A DNA stretch of 64,000 nucleotides from Verrucomicrobiota bacterium (GCA_029573725.1 JAKQDQ010000006.1:62001-126000); one strand, 5' to 3'; counted from the stretch's first letter, positions 33,479 through 42,177 are shown. The notes: generated from the sequence alone by a model not told the origin. Numbers and translations: made by a program.

Positions 33479-34108
33479 TCAGATGCCAAACAGCCGGTCT
33501 CCGGCATCACCCAACCCCGGCAAAATGAATCCACGTTGATCCAGTCGGGCATCCACGGCCGCCGTAAAAATCCGCAGGCCGCGGAACTGCTTTTGCACCC
33601 GTCGAATGCCCTCGGGCGCGGCCACCAGGTTGACCAGGCGCACCTGCGCAATGCGCGCCCGATGCTCCTTCAACAGGTGCAGCGCCGCGCTCAGGCTGCC
33701 GCCGGTGGCCAGCATCGGATCAATCAACAGCACTTCGTACGCGCGCAAATCCTCCGGCAGGCTCTTGTGATAAAATTGGGCAGCCAGTGTCGCTTCTTGA
33801 CGCTTCAGGCCAATGAATCCCACGCGCGCCCGCGGGATGAGTTGGAGGATGGATTCCAACATGCCCAGCCCCGCCCTCAAAATTGGCACGAGCACAACCT
33901 CGCGGCGCAGCCGGCGTCCGGTGGTTTGGGCCAGCGGCGTCCGCACCGAAACAATTTCAGTGCCAAAATCGCGGGTGGCCTCGTAAATCATCAGGGCGGC
34001 CACCTCACTCAACACTTGCCGGAATTCGTGCGGCTCAGTGCGTTCGTCGCGCAGCCGCGTCAGATTATGCTGCACCAACGGATGCCGGATGACGGTGACT
34101 CCCTTCAC
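33479..34108 (-). CDS. upp: Uracil phosphoribosyltransferase
   Basis: Pyrimidine salvage: uracil plus PRPP to UMP (209 aa, the family length). The start is a GTG at 34108: it opens VKGVTVIRHPLVQHNLTRLR, which lines up with the normal N-terminus of Upp (KHPLV.H), and no ATG is available. Other motifs are VPILRAGLGMLESI, LLIDPMLATGGSLSAA and the ending GLGDAGDRLFG. The GTG begins one base after the sppA stop codon, so initiation probably depends on translation of sppA. Confidence 0.93.
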   Translation of the reverse strand: MKGVTVIRHPLVQHNLTRLRDERTEPHEFRQVLSEVAALMIYEATRDFGTEIVSVRTPLAQTTGRRLRREVVLVPILRAGLGMLESILQLIPRARVGFIGLKRQEATLAAQFYHKSLPEDLRAYEVLLIDPMLATGGSLSAALHLLKEHRARIAQVRLVNLVAAPEGIRRVQKQFRGLRIFTAAVDARLDQRGFILPGLGDAGDRLFGI

Positions 34109-34109
34109 G

Positions 34110-35243
34110 TCAACGCAGGTACGTCGGCAGCAGAAAATACATGCATCCCGGGCGCAGTTGCGAGGTTTCCACCCCCAGATCCACCTTGACCACCTTGGCT
34201 TCGCTCTCGCCCCAAATGCTGAAGAGATCCGAGAAATCCAAACGCAACCGGTATTCCACCAGGGTGGGTTTTTTTGTGAGCTCGCCCAGTTTTCTGGCCC
34301 GCGCCACCGCCGTGTCAAAATCCCCCAGCTCATCCACCAGCCCCAGCTCGTAAGCCTCCTTGCCGGACAACACCCGCCCGTCCGCATACTCCTGCCAGTC
34401 CTCCGCCAGCGGCCGCGCCTCCGCGTTGGTCTTGGCGGCGCTCTTGCGTCCCTCCGCCACAACGGCCTTGAACTGGCCGTAGGTTTCATCAATCAGCTTT
34501 TGCACCATCGCCCGTTCCTCGGCCGTGATTTCGGTGGCTTCCCGGTCCCCGCTGAGCATGTCCTTGAACTTGCCGCTCTTGTACACCTCCGGGCGTAAAC
34601 CGATCTTGTCCATCAACCCGCGGTAGTTATACCCGTGCATGATCACGCCAATGCTGCCGGTGATGGTCAGTGGATTGGCCACAATCCAGCTGCACGGCGC
34701 GGAAATGTAGTAACCTCCGGAAGCTGCCAGGCTGCCCATCGAAACCACCACCGGTTTATACGCGGTGTCCTGGAACTTGGTGAGAAGCCGCGCGATGTCA
34801 TCGGAGGCCAGCACTTCACCGCCGGGCGAATCCACCCGCAGGATGACAGCCTTCACTGCCTCGTCGGCGGCGGCGCGATCCAGTTGTGCTTTCACCAAGT
34901 CCACCAGGCTGAACCCTCCGCGCCCGCCCAGGTGGCTGCTGATGATGCCCTCGACGGAGAGGACGGCGATCTTTTCCCGGCTTCCGCTCTCCTTCACCAC
35001 CTCATCCAGACGTGGCCCGCTGGCCCGGCGTTGCACCGTACTCACCCCCGCCAATCCACTCAAGAAACTGCCGGCGTTGAAGGTCAGACTGATCACCAGC
35101 AGCATGAGCAGCACCATCGAGATGACAATCCAACCCCACCGCCGGGGCGGCCGCACGGATGGCGGCGGCGAAATCACGGGTGGTGGAACTTGAAACGGGG
35201 GCGGCGTCCCCGACCCGCTGCCGGGAGGAATCATGCTGTCCAT
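34110..35243 (-). CDS. sppA: Signal peptide peptidase SppA
   Basis: Membrane-anchored serine protease that degrades cleaved signal peptides (377 aa, the short 36K type). A proline-rich cytosolic lead (about 1-30) is followed by one membrane helix (WIVISMVLLMLLVISLTF, about 34-52). The nucleophile Ser lies in VVSMGSLAASGGYYIS and the catalytic Lys probably in GLRPEVYKSGKFKDML. Earlier, DSPGGEVLASDDIA is the conserved GG loop. It heads the leftward run sppA, upp, sigma factor, apt, OGG1-like, comB. Confidence 0.93.
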   Translation of the reverse strand: MDSMIPPGSGSGTPPPFQVPPPVISPPPSVRPPRRWGWIVISMVLLMLLVISLTFNAGSFLSGLAGVSTVQRRASGPRLDEVVKESGSREKIAVLSVEGIISSHLGGRGGFSLVDLVKAQLDRAAADEAVKAVILRVDSPGGEVLASDDIARLLTKFQDTAYKPVVVSMGSLAASGGYYISAPCSWIVANPLTITGSIGVIMHGYNYRGLMDKIGLRPEVYKSGKFKDMLSGDREATEITAEERAMVQKLIDETYGQFKAVVAEGRKSAAKTNAEARPLAEDWQEYADGRVLSGKEAYELGLVDELGDFDTAVARARKLGELTKKPTLVEYRLRLDFSDLFSIWGESEAKVVKVDLGVETSQLRPGCMYFLLPTYLR

Positions 35244-35863
35244 AATGCCCGCACCCTAACCAAAGCCCCTCCGGGCGGCAAGCGGTATCCCGCTAAAACT
35301 CGTCCGATCTGGCCGCCCCAGGCGTCCGACATTTGTCACCACTTTCCGACTTAAAACAACCTTTCCCCACACGCAACCCACGCGGGGCGCAACCGCACAG
35401 GACAGCGCCGCCAAAGGGTTGCCCCGACTTCGTGTCAGCTTGCATGATTCAAGCGACACCAACGACTCGACGGGCGGTTGACAGCGCAGGTCGCGCGCAT
35501 GCACCGACGCGTACGCACGCCGGTGCAGCACATCGCCGGACGGTGGCCGCTCGATTTTTGGCGATTAGGCCAGGCGGCCAGTGGTGCGTGACGCACATCA
35601 ACATGTCATCTGCCACATCGTGCGAGAGCATGGGAACGGGTTGAGGACGCGCAGGAACGTCCTCCCGAGCGGCACGGAGGACGCGCGATGAGAAGTTTGA
35701 CCCGCCGCAAATCTGGAAGCCTGCGAACTCTTGGAATAGCCACTTCAGATGCGAAACGGTGATTCCATGGCTCGTCACGTTCCCCAACCATTTCAACCCC
35801 CTCCAGAGTGGCTGGGTTTGATTCAGAATGGTCAATGACTTTGCGAATCGGTAGCCTCTCCCC
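35244..35863. other. Gene-free interval before the hen1 locus, with a short fragment similar to the hen1-pnkp spacer gene
   Basis: About 620 bases with no convincing gene. A hairpin AGGACG...CGTCCT lies near 35643-35662. At about 35693-35715 the sequence TTTGACCCGCCGCAAATCTG matches, with a single mismatch, the codons for FDPPQIW in the gene at 37408-38292, suggesting a remnant of a second copy. Nothing else was recognised. Confidence 0.5.
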
Positions 35864-37408
35864 ATGCTGCTGACGCTGACGACGACCCACCATCCGGCTA
35901 CGGATATGGGCTACTTGCTGCGCAAAAATCCGGCGCGTCCGCAGTCATTCCGTCTGTCGTTCGGCCAGGCGCATGTGTTTTACCCCGAAGCCACGCCGGA
36001 ACGCTGCACGGTCGCCTTGCTCGTCGAGGTTGACCCGGTTGGGCTGGTGCGCAACCGGCGCGGACCGCGCGGCGAAGGCGGCGCTTTGGAGCAATACGTC
36101 AATGACCGGCCTTATGCCGCCTCCTCTTTCTTGAGCGTGACCATCGCGGAAGTTTTTGGCAGCGCGCTCGCCGGCAAAAGCAAGGAGTGACCGGAACTGG
36201 CGGAAACGCCGTTGCCGTTGCAGGCAACGTTCTCCGCCTTGCCGTGCCGGGGCGGCGAGGAATTCCTGCGGAAACTTTTCGAGCCGCTCGGTTACACCGT
36301 GTCCGCGCGCCGCTTGCCGCTGGATGAGCAGTTCCCGGATTGGGGCGAAAGCGCGTGTTTTCATGTCGGGTTGTCCGCGTGCCTGCCCTTGCCGCAACTG
36401 CTCTCGCATGTTTACGTCCTCGTGCCGGTGCTGGACAACGACAAGCACTATTGGGTCGGTGACGATGAGGTGGAAAAGCTTTTGCGCCACGGCGAAGGCT
36501 GGCTGGCGTCGCATCCCGAACGCGAGGCCATCACCCGCCGCTACCTCAAACACCAGCGCAGTCTGGTGGACGATGCACTGGCACAACTCACGGACGGCGG
36601 TGAACCGAACCCCGATGCCCTCGCCGAAACGCGCGATGCCGAAGAAGCGATGCTGGAACGACTCGTGGCGCAGGTTTCCAAACCTGCTGTTTCGCCGATT
36701 TCCAAATCGGCACAAGTTCACAATGCGCTGAGCGTCGAAAATATCGCTGCACCGGCGGGTTTGGAAACCCGCGATACGGCAGACTAGGAAGTCTGTGCTA
36801 CGCCATCGCTCAACGAACAACGGCTCGGTGCGGTGCTGGCCGCCTTGAAAAGCACCGGCGCGGCGCGCGTGCTCGATTTGGGCTGTGGTGAGGGCAAATT
36901 GCTTCAAGCGTTGCTGAGAGAAAAACAATTCACGGAAATTGCCGGCCTGGACGTCTCGCATCGCGCGCTCGAAATCGCCCGCGACCGGCTGCACTACGAC
37001 CGTCTGCCGCCAGCGCAGAAGGAACGGCTGCGGCTGCTTCACGGCTCGCTCATCTACCGCGATCAACGGCTCGCCGGATTCGATGCTGCCGCGGTGGTCG
37101 AAGTCATCGAACATCTGGACGCGGCGCGGCTGGCTGCGTTTGAGCGGGTGCTGTTCGCGTGCGCCCAACCGAAACACATCGTCATCACCACCCCCAACCG
37201 CGAATACAACGTGAAATGGGAAACGCTCCCCGCCGGCAAGTTCCGTCACTGCGACCATCGCTTCGAATGGACGCGCGCGGAGTTTCATTCGTGGGCGAAC
37301 GGGGTCGCCGCCCGCTTCGGCTACAATGTGCGCTTCCTGCCCGTCGGCCCGGAAGATCCGGCTGTCGGATCGCCGACGCAGATGGGGGTGTTTGAAAGGA
37401 TCAAATAA
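35864..37408 (+). pseudogene. hen1: Hen1 RNA 3'-terminal ribose 2'-O-methyltransferase, interrupted by two in-frame stops
   Basis: One continuous frame of 515 codons. The N-terminal regulatory domain begins MLLTLTTTHHPATDMGYLLRK. The C-terminal methyltransferase has the SAM loop VLDLGCGEGKLL (about codon 335), the metal-site segment VEVIEHL and FRHCDHRFEW. In the RNA-repair complex Hen1 methylates the 3' end of cleaved RNA before Pnkp seals it, which protects it from a second cut. The frame is stopped twice without any shift. TGA at 36188-36190 lies in SKE*PEL, where relatives have Arg, so a CGA to TGA change is likely. TAG at 36785-36787 lies inside an inserted hairpin array. Everything else is conserved, so decay looks recent. 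The three pieces (to 36190, 36212-36787, 36833-37408) might still be translated separately. Confidence 0.85.
36670..36795. repeat. Hairpin array (family D) inserted in hen1
   Basis: Four hairpins: GCAGGTTTCCAAACCTGC (36670-36687), GCCGATTTCCAAATCGGC (36694-36711), GCGGGTTTGGAAACCCGC (36755-36772) and CAGACTAGGAAGTCTG (36780-36795). The first two have CC loops; the last two have GG-type centres, so the array is roughly a larger palindrome. Its translation QVSKPAVSPISKSA... is foreign to Hen1. A perfect fourth hairpin would read TTG where TAG stands, so one base change made the stop. Confidence 0.85.
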
Positions 37409-38292
37409 TGAGCGCAGACAACGATCCAATAGGCTTCACGACACATTCGTCTCCGCGACTTTGGGTTCTACTCGCACGGGCAGCGCCGATTGGCGTGATA
37501 TTCCGGCGCGGTCCATCCAAGCAGGTATTGCTCATCAAATGGAATACTCGGAAGGATACATTCGAAATCGGCCAATGGTTCAAAGGCCGCGTGTATGAAC
37601 GTCGGTGCGATGTGTCGCCGAGCGGTGAATTCTTGATCTATTTCGCGGCAAAGCAGAAGCCGCCCATGTATTCGTGGTCGGCGATCAGTAAGCCGCCTTA
37701 CTTCACTGCGCTCGCACTCTGGCCCAAGGGCGATTGTTGGAACGGTGGAGGTTGGTTCATCGAGGATCGGAAGGTTCGTCTCAATCACAGTCCGCTTGAA
37801 GCGAAGCTTCATCCCGATTTTCACCTCGGGCGAATCAAGGTCGTTGGCTACGCGGAGTTTGGCGGGGAAGACGCAACTGTCTGGGACATCGTGCGCAAAC
37901 GCGACGGATGGGTCGAAGCGGCGGAAGGGAAGTCCATCGATCGGGGTGGGGTGCGCGGTTGGGATTTTGATCCGCCGCAAATCTGGAGACGTGCGCACCC
38001 GAAGAAAGCCAACCTCTGTTTGGAAATGGCGATTACAGGGATCGGCGGCAAAAACGTGCCCTGGTATCAAATCAATTATCGCGTCCTCGCTGGCGACGAC
38101 ACGCTGATTGATCTCGGCCGAAGCGACTGGGTGGAGTGGGATCATCGTGGTCAGCTTGTATATGCCAAGCGCGGGTGTCTATTTCGCCAGAACGTCGCGA
38201 ACTCTTCACTGGAAGTCGCAAAACAGATCGCCGACTTCAATAAGTTGAGTTTCGAGGAAACGCCGCCGCCTTCTAAAGCGCTGCGATGGTGA
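37408..38292 (+). CDS. Unknown protein encoded between hen1 and pnkp
   Basis: 294 residues, not recognised as a named family. It has no signal peptide or membrane segment. It is rich in Trp and Gly, with segments that look conserved: WFKGRVYERRCDVSPSGE, LALWPKGDCWNGGGWF and RGWDFDPPQIWRRAHPKK. The C-terminal half alternates short strands (LDLGRSDWVEWDHRGQLVYAKRGCLF), suggesting a beta-rich, perhaps propeller-like fold. Its ATG overlaps the hen1 stop (TAATG), a sign of translational coupling, and pnkp follows after 26 bases. The position suggests a role with, or regulation of, RNA repair, but it could be a passenger. GC content is slightly lower than its neighbours. Confidence 0.7.
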   Translation: MSADNDPIGFTTHSSPRLWVLLARAAPIGVIFRRGPSKQVLLIKWNTRKDTFEIGQWFKGRVYERRCDVSPSGEFLIYFAAKQKPPMYSWSAISKPPYFTALALWPKGDCWNGGGWFIEDRKVRLNHSPLEAKLHPDFHLGRIKVVGYAEFGGEDATVWDIVRKRDGWVEAAEGKSIDRGGVRGWDFDPPQIWRRAHPKKANLCLEMAITGIGGKNVPWYQINYRVLAGDDTLIDLGRSDWVEWDHRGQLVYAKRGCLFRQNVANSSLEVAKQIADFNKLSFEETPPPSKALRW

Positions 38293-38318
38293 CATAATTT
38301 TGAGATTTTGTCCGACTC

Positions 38319-40913
38319 ATGAAACTCACCATCCCCGAACTTTCCTTCGTCGTGCTCATCGGCGTGTCCGGTTCGGGCAAGAGCACGTTTGCACGGAAGC
38401 ATTTCAAGCCGACGGAGGTTCTGTCGTCGGACGCGTGCCGCGGAATGGTGTCGGATGACGAGAACAGTCAAGCGGCGACCATGGATGCGTTTGAGGTGCT
38501 GCACTTCATCGCCCGCAAGCGGCTCGCGGCGGGCAAGCTCACCGTGGTGGATGCGACCAACGTGCAGCCGGAAGCGCGCAAGCCGCTTGTCGCCATTGCG
38601 CGCGAGTTTCACTGTCTGCCCGTTGCGATTGTCCTGGATCTCCCGGAGCGGGTCGCGCACGACCGCAACCGGACGCGCCCTGACCGGGATTTTGGCCCGC
38701 ACGTCATTCGCCAGCAATCGCAACAGTTGCATCGTTCGTTGCGCGGACTGGAACGCGAGGGTTTTCGCCATGTTCATGTGCTCAAGTCATTGGAGGAGGT
38801 CGAGGCGGCGGTGATCGAGCGGCAGCCGTTGTGGAATAATTTGAAGGACGAGCACGGACCGTTCGACATCATTGGAGATGTCCACGGCTGTTTCGACGAA
38901 CTTGCGGAACTGCTGGAGAAGCTGGGATATGAAGTAGCAGCCGACGTGAGTCGGCTCACTCTTTCCACTGAGACGAACGAAGTTGGAGCGGACGCACGTC
39001 CGCTGCTACGGCATCCCGATGGCCGCAAGCTGGTGTTCGTCGGCGACCTCGTGGATCGCGGGCCGAAAATTCCGCAGGTGCTCAAACTGGTGATGAATGC
39101 GGTCGCCAGCGGCGCGGCGCTCTGCGTCCCGGGCAATCACGACGTGAAACTGATGCGCAAGTTGCGCGGGCGCGATGTGCAAATCACGCATGGCCTCGCC
39201 GAGTCCTTGGCGCAACTCGCCGGTGAGCCGGAGGATTTTCGCAAACGCGTGGCGGAGTTCATTGACGACCTGGTGAGTCATTACGTTTTCGATGATGGCA
39301 AACTGGTGGTGGCGCACGCGGGCATGAAGGAGGCGATGCAAGGGCGCGGCTCGGGCGCGGTGCGTGAGTTCGCCTTGTTTGGTGAAACCACCGGCGAGAC
39401 GGATGAGTTCGGCTTGCCGGTGCGCTACAACTGGGCGGCCGAGTATCGCGGCGCGGCAACGGTGGTGTATGGCCACACGCCCGTTCCTGAGCCGGAGTGG
39501 CTGAACCGCACGATCAATATTGATACCGGCTGCGTCTTCGGCGGCAGGTTGACGGCGTTGCGTTACCCCGAAAAGGAACTCGTCTCTGTTCCGGCAAGGC
39601 AGACTTACGCTGAATCGCGCAAACCATTCCTGCCCCCGAAAGACCAAGCGCCGGCATTGTCCGCGCAGCAACAGCATGACGATTTGTTGGACCTCGCCGA
39701 TGTGATCGGCAAACGCATCGTCAGCACGCGCTTGCACGGCAACGTGACCATCCGCGAAGAAAACGCCACCGCCGCGCTGGAAGTGATGAGCCGTTTTGCC
39801 GCGAATCCCAAGTGGCTGATCTACCTGCCGCCCACGATGTCGCCCAGCGAGACAAGTCACGCGCCCGGATTGCTGGAGCATCCGGCGGAAGCGTTTGCTT
39901 ACTTTCGGCATGCCGGCGTGCCGCGCGTGGTCTGCGAAGAGAAGCACATGGGCTCGCGCGCCGTGGTCGTCGTCTGTCGCGACGAAGAGGCGGCACGCAG
40001 GGCTTTTGGCGTGACCGGCGAAGGCATTGGCATTTGCTACACGCGCACCGGGCGAAGGTTTTTCGACACCACGGCGTTGGAAACGGAATTCCTGGAGCGC
40101 GTTCGCGCCGCCATCAGTGCGGCCGGATTTTGGGATGAATTCAAAACCGACTGGCTCTGCCTTGACTGTGAGTTGATGCCATGGTCTGCCAAGGCGCAGG
40201 AGTTGGTGAAGCAGCAATACGCCGCCGTGGGCGCGGCGGCGCAAGCCACGCTCGCGAGTGAAGTCGCCGCGTTGGAACAGGCCGCCGCGCGCGGTCTCGA
40301 CGTGAACGAGTTGCTGGCACATACGACCGCGCGCCGGCAAATGGTGAGCGACTACATTGCCGCCTATCGCCGCTACTGCTGGCCGGTCAACTCGGTGAAC
40401 GATCTGAAGCTTGCTCCGTTTCACCTGCTCGCCACAGAAGGAAAAGTCCACACCGACAAACCGCATGACTGGCACATGCAAACGCTGGCCCGTCTGGCTG
40501 GCGGCATCATCATCGCCACGCCCTTCCGCGTCATTGACGTGACGACTCCCGAGAGCGAGGCCGAAGGCGTTCGTTGGTGGGGAGAACTGACCGGGCAAGG
40601 CGGCGAGGGCATGGTCGTGAAGCCGTTGGAGTTCATCGCAAGAAGTCGGCGCGGGCTGGTCCAGCCCGCCGTGAAGTGCCGTGGCCGCGAATATCTCCGC
40701 ATCATCTACGGGCCGGAATATACGGCGACGGAGAACCTTGAACGCCTCCGTGCGCGTGGACTTTCCACGAAGCGTTCGCTGGCGCTGCGGGAATTTGCGC
40801 TTGGAATCGAATCGCTCGAACGGTTCGTTCGCGGAGAACCGTTGCGGCGCGTGCACGAGGCGGTCTTTGGTGTGCTGGCCCTGGAGAGTGAACCGGTTGA
40901 TCCGCGCTTGTGA
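38319..40913 (+). CDS. pnkp: Polynucleotide kinase-phosphatase-ligase Pnkp (bacterial RNA repair)
   Basis: A three-domain end-healing and sealing enzyme, 864 aa. The 5' kinase domain has the P-loop GVSGSGKSTFAR (18-23 core) and a lid rich in Arg. The 2',3' phosphatase of the binuclear metallophosphoesterase type has GDVHGC (186-191), GDLVDRG (242-248) and GNHD. The C-terminal adenylyltransferase/ligase domain has nucleotide lysine K542 in EEKHMGSRAV. With Hen1 it repairs RNAs cut by ribotoxins. Oddity: residues about 205-230 come from a 76-base palindromic repeat read in frame between two phosphatase metal motifs. The three active sites look intact, so Pnkp may still work although hen1 is broken. 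Ligase activity in known systems depends on Hen1, which makes this worth testing. Confidence 0.94.
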   Translation: MKLTIPELSFVVLIGVSGSGKSTFARKHFKPTEVLSSDACRGMVSDDENSQAATMDAFEVLHFIARKRLAAGKLTVVDATNVQPEARKPLVAIAREFHCLPVAIVLDLPERVAHDRNRTRPDRDFGPHVIRQQSQQLHRSLRGLEREGFRHVHVLKSLEEVEAAVIERQPLWNNLKDEHGPFDIIGDVHGCFDELAELLEKLGYEVAADVSRLTLSTETNEVGADARPLLRHPDGRKLVFVGDLVDRGPKIPQVLKLVMNAVASGAALCVPGNHDVKLMRKLRGRDVQITHGLAESLAQLAGEPEDFRKRVAEFIDDLVSHYVFDDGKLVVAHAGMKEAMQGRGSGAVREFALFGETTGETDEFGLPVRYNWAAEYRGAATVVYGHTPVPEPEWLNRTINIDTGCVFGGRLTALRYPEKELVSVPARQTYAESRKPFLPPKDQAPALSAQQQHDDLLDLADVIGKRIVSTRLHGNVTIREENATAALEVMSRFAANPKWLIYLPPTMSPSETSHAPGLLEHPAEAFAYFRHAGVPRVVCEEKHMGSRAVVVVCRDEEAARRAFGVTGEGIGICYTRTGRRFFDTTALETEFLERVRAAISAAGFWDEFKTDWLCLDCELMPWSAKAQELVKQQYAAVGAAAQATLASEVAALEQAAARGLDVNELLAHTTARRQMVSDYIAAYRRYCWPVNSVNDLKLAPFHLLATEGKVHTDKPHDWHMQTLARLAGGIIIATPFRVIDVTTPESEAEGVRWWGELTGQGGEGMVVKPLEFIARSRRGLVQPAVKCRGREYLRIIYGPEYTATENLERLRARGLSTKRSLALREFALGIESLERFVRGEPLRRVHEAVFGVLALESEPVDPRL
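38934..39009. repeat. Palindromic repeat (family E) inside pnkp
   Basis: Left arm GTAGCAGCCGACGTGAGTCG at 38934 and right arm CGACGT-type inverse ending CGTCCGCTGCTAC at 38987-39009, total 76 bases. It is translated without a stop as VAADVSRLT...GADARPLLR, a stretch absent from other Pnkp proteins at this place. Confidence 0.85.
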
Positions 40914-41228
40914 GTGTCGCCCTTGCAGGGCTTGATTTCCTTCCGATGATGAACCCAGGGCGTTGCCCTGGGCTATCGTCTTTCGGACTTTCAGCCCTTG
41001 CAATCAGAGTGCGGCAGCGTCAATCCGTGGTGGAGACATTGCGTTTCTGCGCCTTTGCGCTGAATTTCGTTCGCGTGGTTCGCGTCTTTCGCGGTTACGA
41101 ATAATTTTCCATCCCCACACACGAGCAAACGGGATTGCGGTCTATCCACTGCGGAGTGCCGAGTGCGGAGTGCCGAGTGCGGAGTGCCGAGTGCGGAGTG
41201 CGGAGTGAAAAACCGCGCGGTCATTGGT
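40914..41228. other. Gene-free, repeat-rich spacer after pnkp
   Basis: No gene seen. It holds low-complexity stretches of the CTGCGCCTTTGCGCTG and CGCGTCTTTCGCGG kind and, from about 41099, sequence nearly identical to 43912-43963 downstream of intact gcvP. Family B repeats follow at 41151-41207. At 41104-41145 lies a short extra copy of the gcvP C-terminal codons (minus strand [12 protein letters not shown]). Confidence 0.65.
41151..41207. repeat. Tandem 7-base repeat family B, long copy
   Basis: Eight units alternating GCGGAGT and GCCGAGT, placed between two short copies of the gcvP C-terminal codons. The same arrangement, with fewer units, lies at 43964-43990 beside intact gcvP. Confidence 0.85.
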
Positions 41229-41542
41229 AGTTTTCCATGCCGACGCAAGAACACACGGGATTTCGGTCTCCGAATACGTTGTCAACTCGAGCCACCGGAG
41301 GCCAAAACTTGTATTCCAGCAGCGGCTTCGCGGCTGTAGGGACGATTCCACACGTCGCTGGCGATCTGGTCGGCGGTGTGCGGGGCGTTTTTCAGCAGAT
41401 TATTCTTCGCGTCGGCAGAACCACTTTCCACGGCGGTCATTTCGGCGTGGATGGAGATCATCGCGCGCAGAAACGGTCGAGTTCGTATTGGGATTCGCTT
41501 TCGGTAGGTTCGACCATGAGCGTGCCGGCCACGGGCCAATGT

Positions 41543-41590
41543 CCCTCGCTCGCGGGAGCGGGAGAGGGTGGCCGAAGGCCGGGTGAGGGG
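41543..41590. repeat. Hairpin repeat family C, copy 2, inside the gcvP fragment
   Basis: CCCTCGCTCGCGGGAGCGGG followed by AGAGGGTGGCCGAAGGCC and GGGTGAGGGG. It inserts extra residues between HAPTLS and PVAGTLM of the GcvP remnant. Confidence 0.75.
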
Positions 41591-41691
41591 TGTCCGGAGA
41601 TAAACTGATCTGCCGAGAGCGTGGGCGCGTGAAAGCCGTAATCCATCAGGCGCTTGGCGACATCCTCGGCGGTCACACTCTTGACATTGAG

Positions 41692-41765
41692 GTAGGGCAG
41701 GCGTCGCGCCGGTCTCATTTCTTCCGTCTCATTCAAGTCAGAGACAGGCGCGACGCCTGTCCCAC
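41692..41765. repeat. Palindromic repeat family A, copy 4, inside the gcvP fragment
   Basis: Arms at 41692-41716 (GTAGGGCAGGCGTCGCG...) and 41741-41765 (...CGACGCCTGTCCCAC), total 74 bases. It is read through in a different frame from the leuS copies (GTGVAPVS...RPARRLPYL), showing that the unit is stop-free in more than one frame. Confidence 0.88.
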
Positions 41766-42000
41766 GTGGGTTGGTGAAGCTCTTGCGCAAATCCAGGATG
41801 CATTCATGCATCCAACACAATCCCCACTTTGCCTCGATCGGGACTTGAGTTGCTTGGCAAGCAAAGGAATTTTGCCAGAGGTAAAAGCCCGCAGGGCTGA
41901 ACGTGCGGGCGAACGCGGATCACTTGGGTCAGGGTGAGAGGTCGAAATCTGGTCGAAGCTGCTCGTTGACCAGTCAGACTTTCAGCGGTAGCCTTTTCCC

Positions 42001-42177
42001 ATGGCAACGGCCAGTCAGGTGCAAAAGAATCTGCAAGCGGCGATGCGGGAAGCGTTGCGCATTCAGGATCGCTTCGTGGCCGAGCCGCTGTTTGCCAGGA
42101 CCGGACGGGGGTATCTCAAGAGCGAAGGCGTCTCCACGCTCGGCAAAATCAAAGCAAATCTCCGTCGGAAACGGTAG
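42001..42177 (+). CDS. Small basic protein of unknown function
   Basis: A 58-residue frame from ATG 42001 to TAG 42175-42177: MATASQVQKNLQAAMREAL, a helical lead, then GYLKSEGVSTLGKIKANLRRKR with a strongly basic tail. No family recognised. There is no strong ribosome site. Codon use (GC-ending third positions) is like real genes here. It may be part of the small island between pnkp and gcvP, or a remnant. Confidence 0.4.
   Translation: MATASQVQKNLQAAMREALRIQDRFVAEPLFARTGRGYLKSEGVSTLGKIKANLRRKR

Larger units (their letters stand above)
41229..41812 (-). pseudogene. Decayed duplicate of the gcvP 3' end
   Basis: On the minus strand this repeats the last 440 bases of gcvP (intact copy 44006-44448). 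It reads HECILDLR, then [42 protein letters not shown] and [21 protein letters not shown]. Decay is visible: repeat A (41692-41765) and a family C hairpin (41543-41590) are inserted, one base is lost in the RFCDAM region causing a frameshift, and about 28 bases are missing before the [10 protein letters not shown] region. There is no upstream part of the gene, so it cannot make the enzyme. Confidence 0.88.

Noticed and set aside
35449..35865. 138-residue minus-strand frame ahead of hen1
   Set aside because: Poor residue make-up and no family; the only recognised bases belong to a plus-strand remnant.
35864..36787. Selenocysteine or stop readthrough at the hen1 TGA and TAG
   Set aside because: Two different stop codons are involved, no SECIS-like hairpin was seen after the TGA, Hen1 has no selenoprotein form known to me, and both codons are one base from sense codons.
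36670..36795. CRISPR array or multiple terminators in hen1
   Set aside because: The hairpins differ in arm sequence, are read in frame within a gene, and lack regular spacers or T-runs.
41151..41207. CRISPR array
   Set aside because: The units are 7 bases long, contiguous and without spacers; it is a simple tandem repeat.
41458..41820. Independent 120-residue protein on the minus strand
   Set aside because: It is a piece of the decayed gcvP copy joined to translated repeats A and C.
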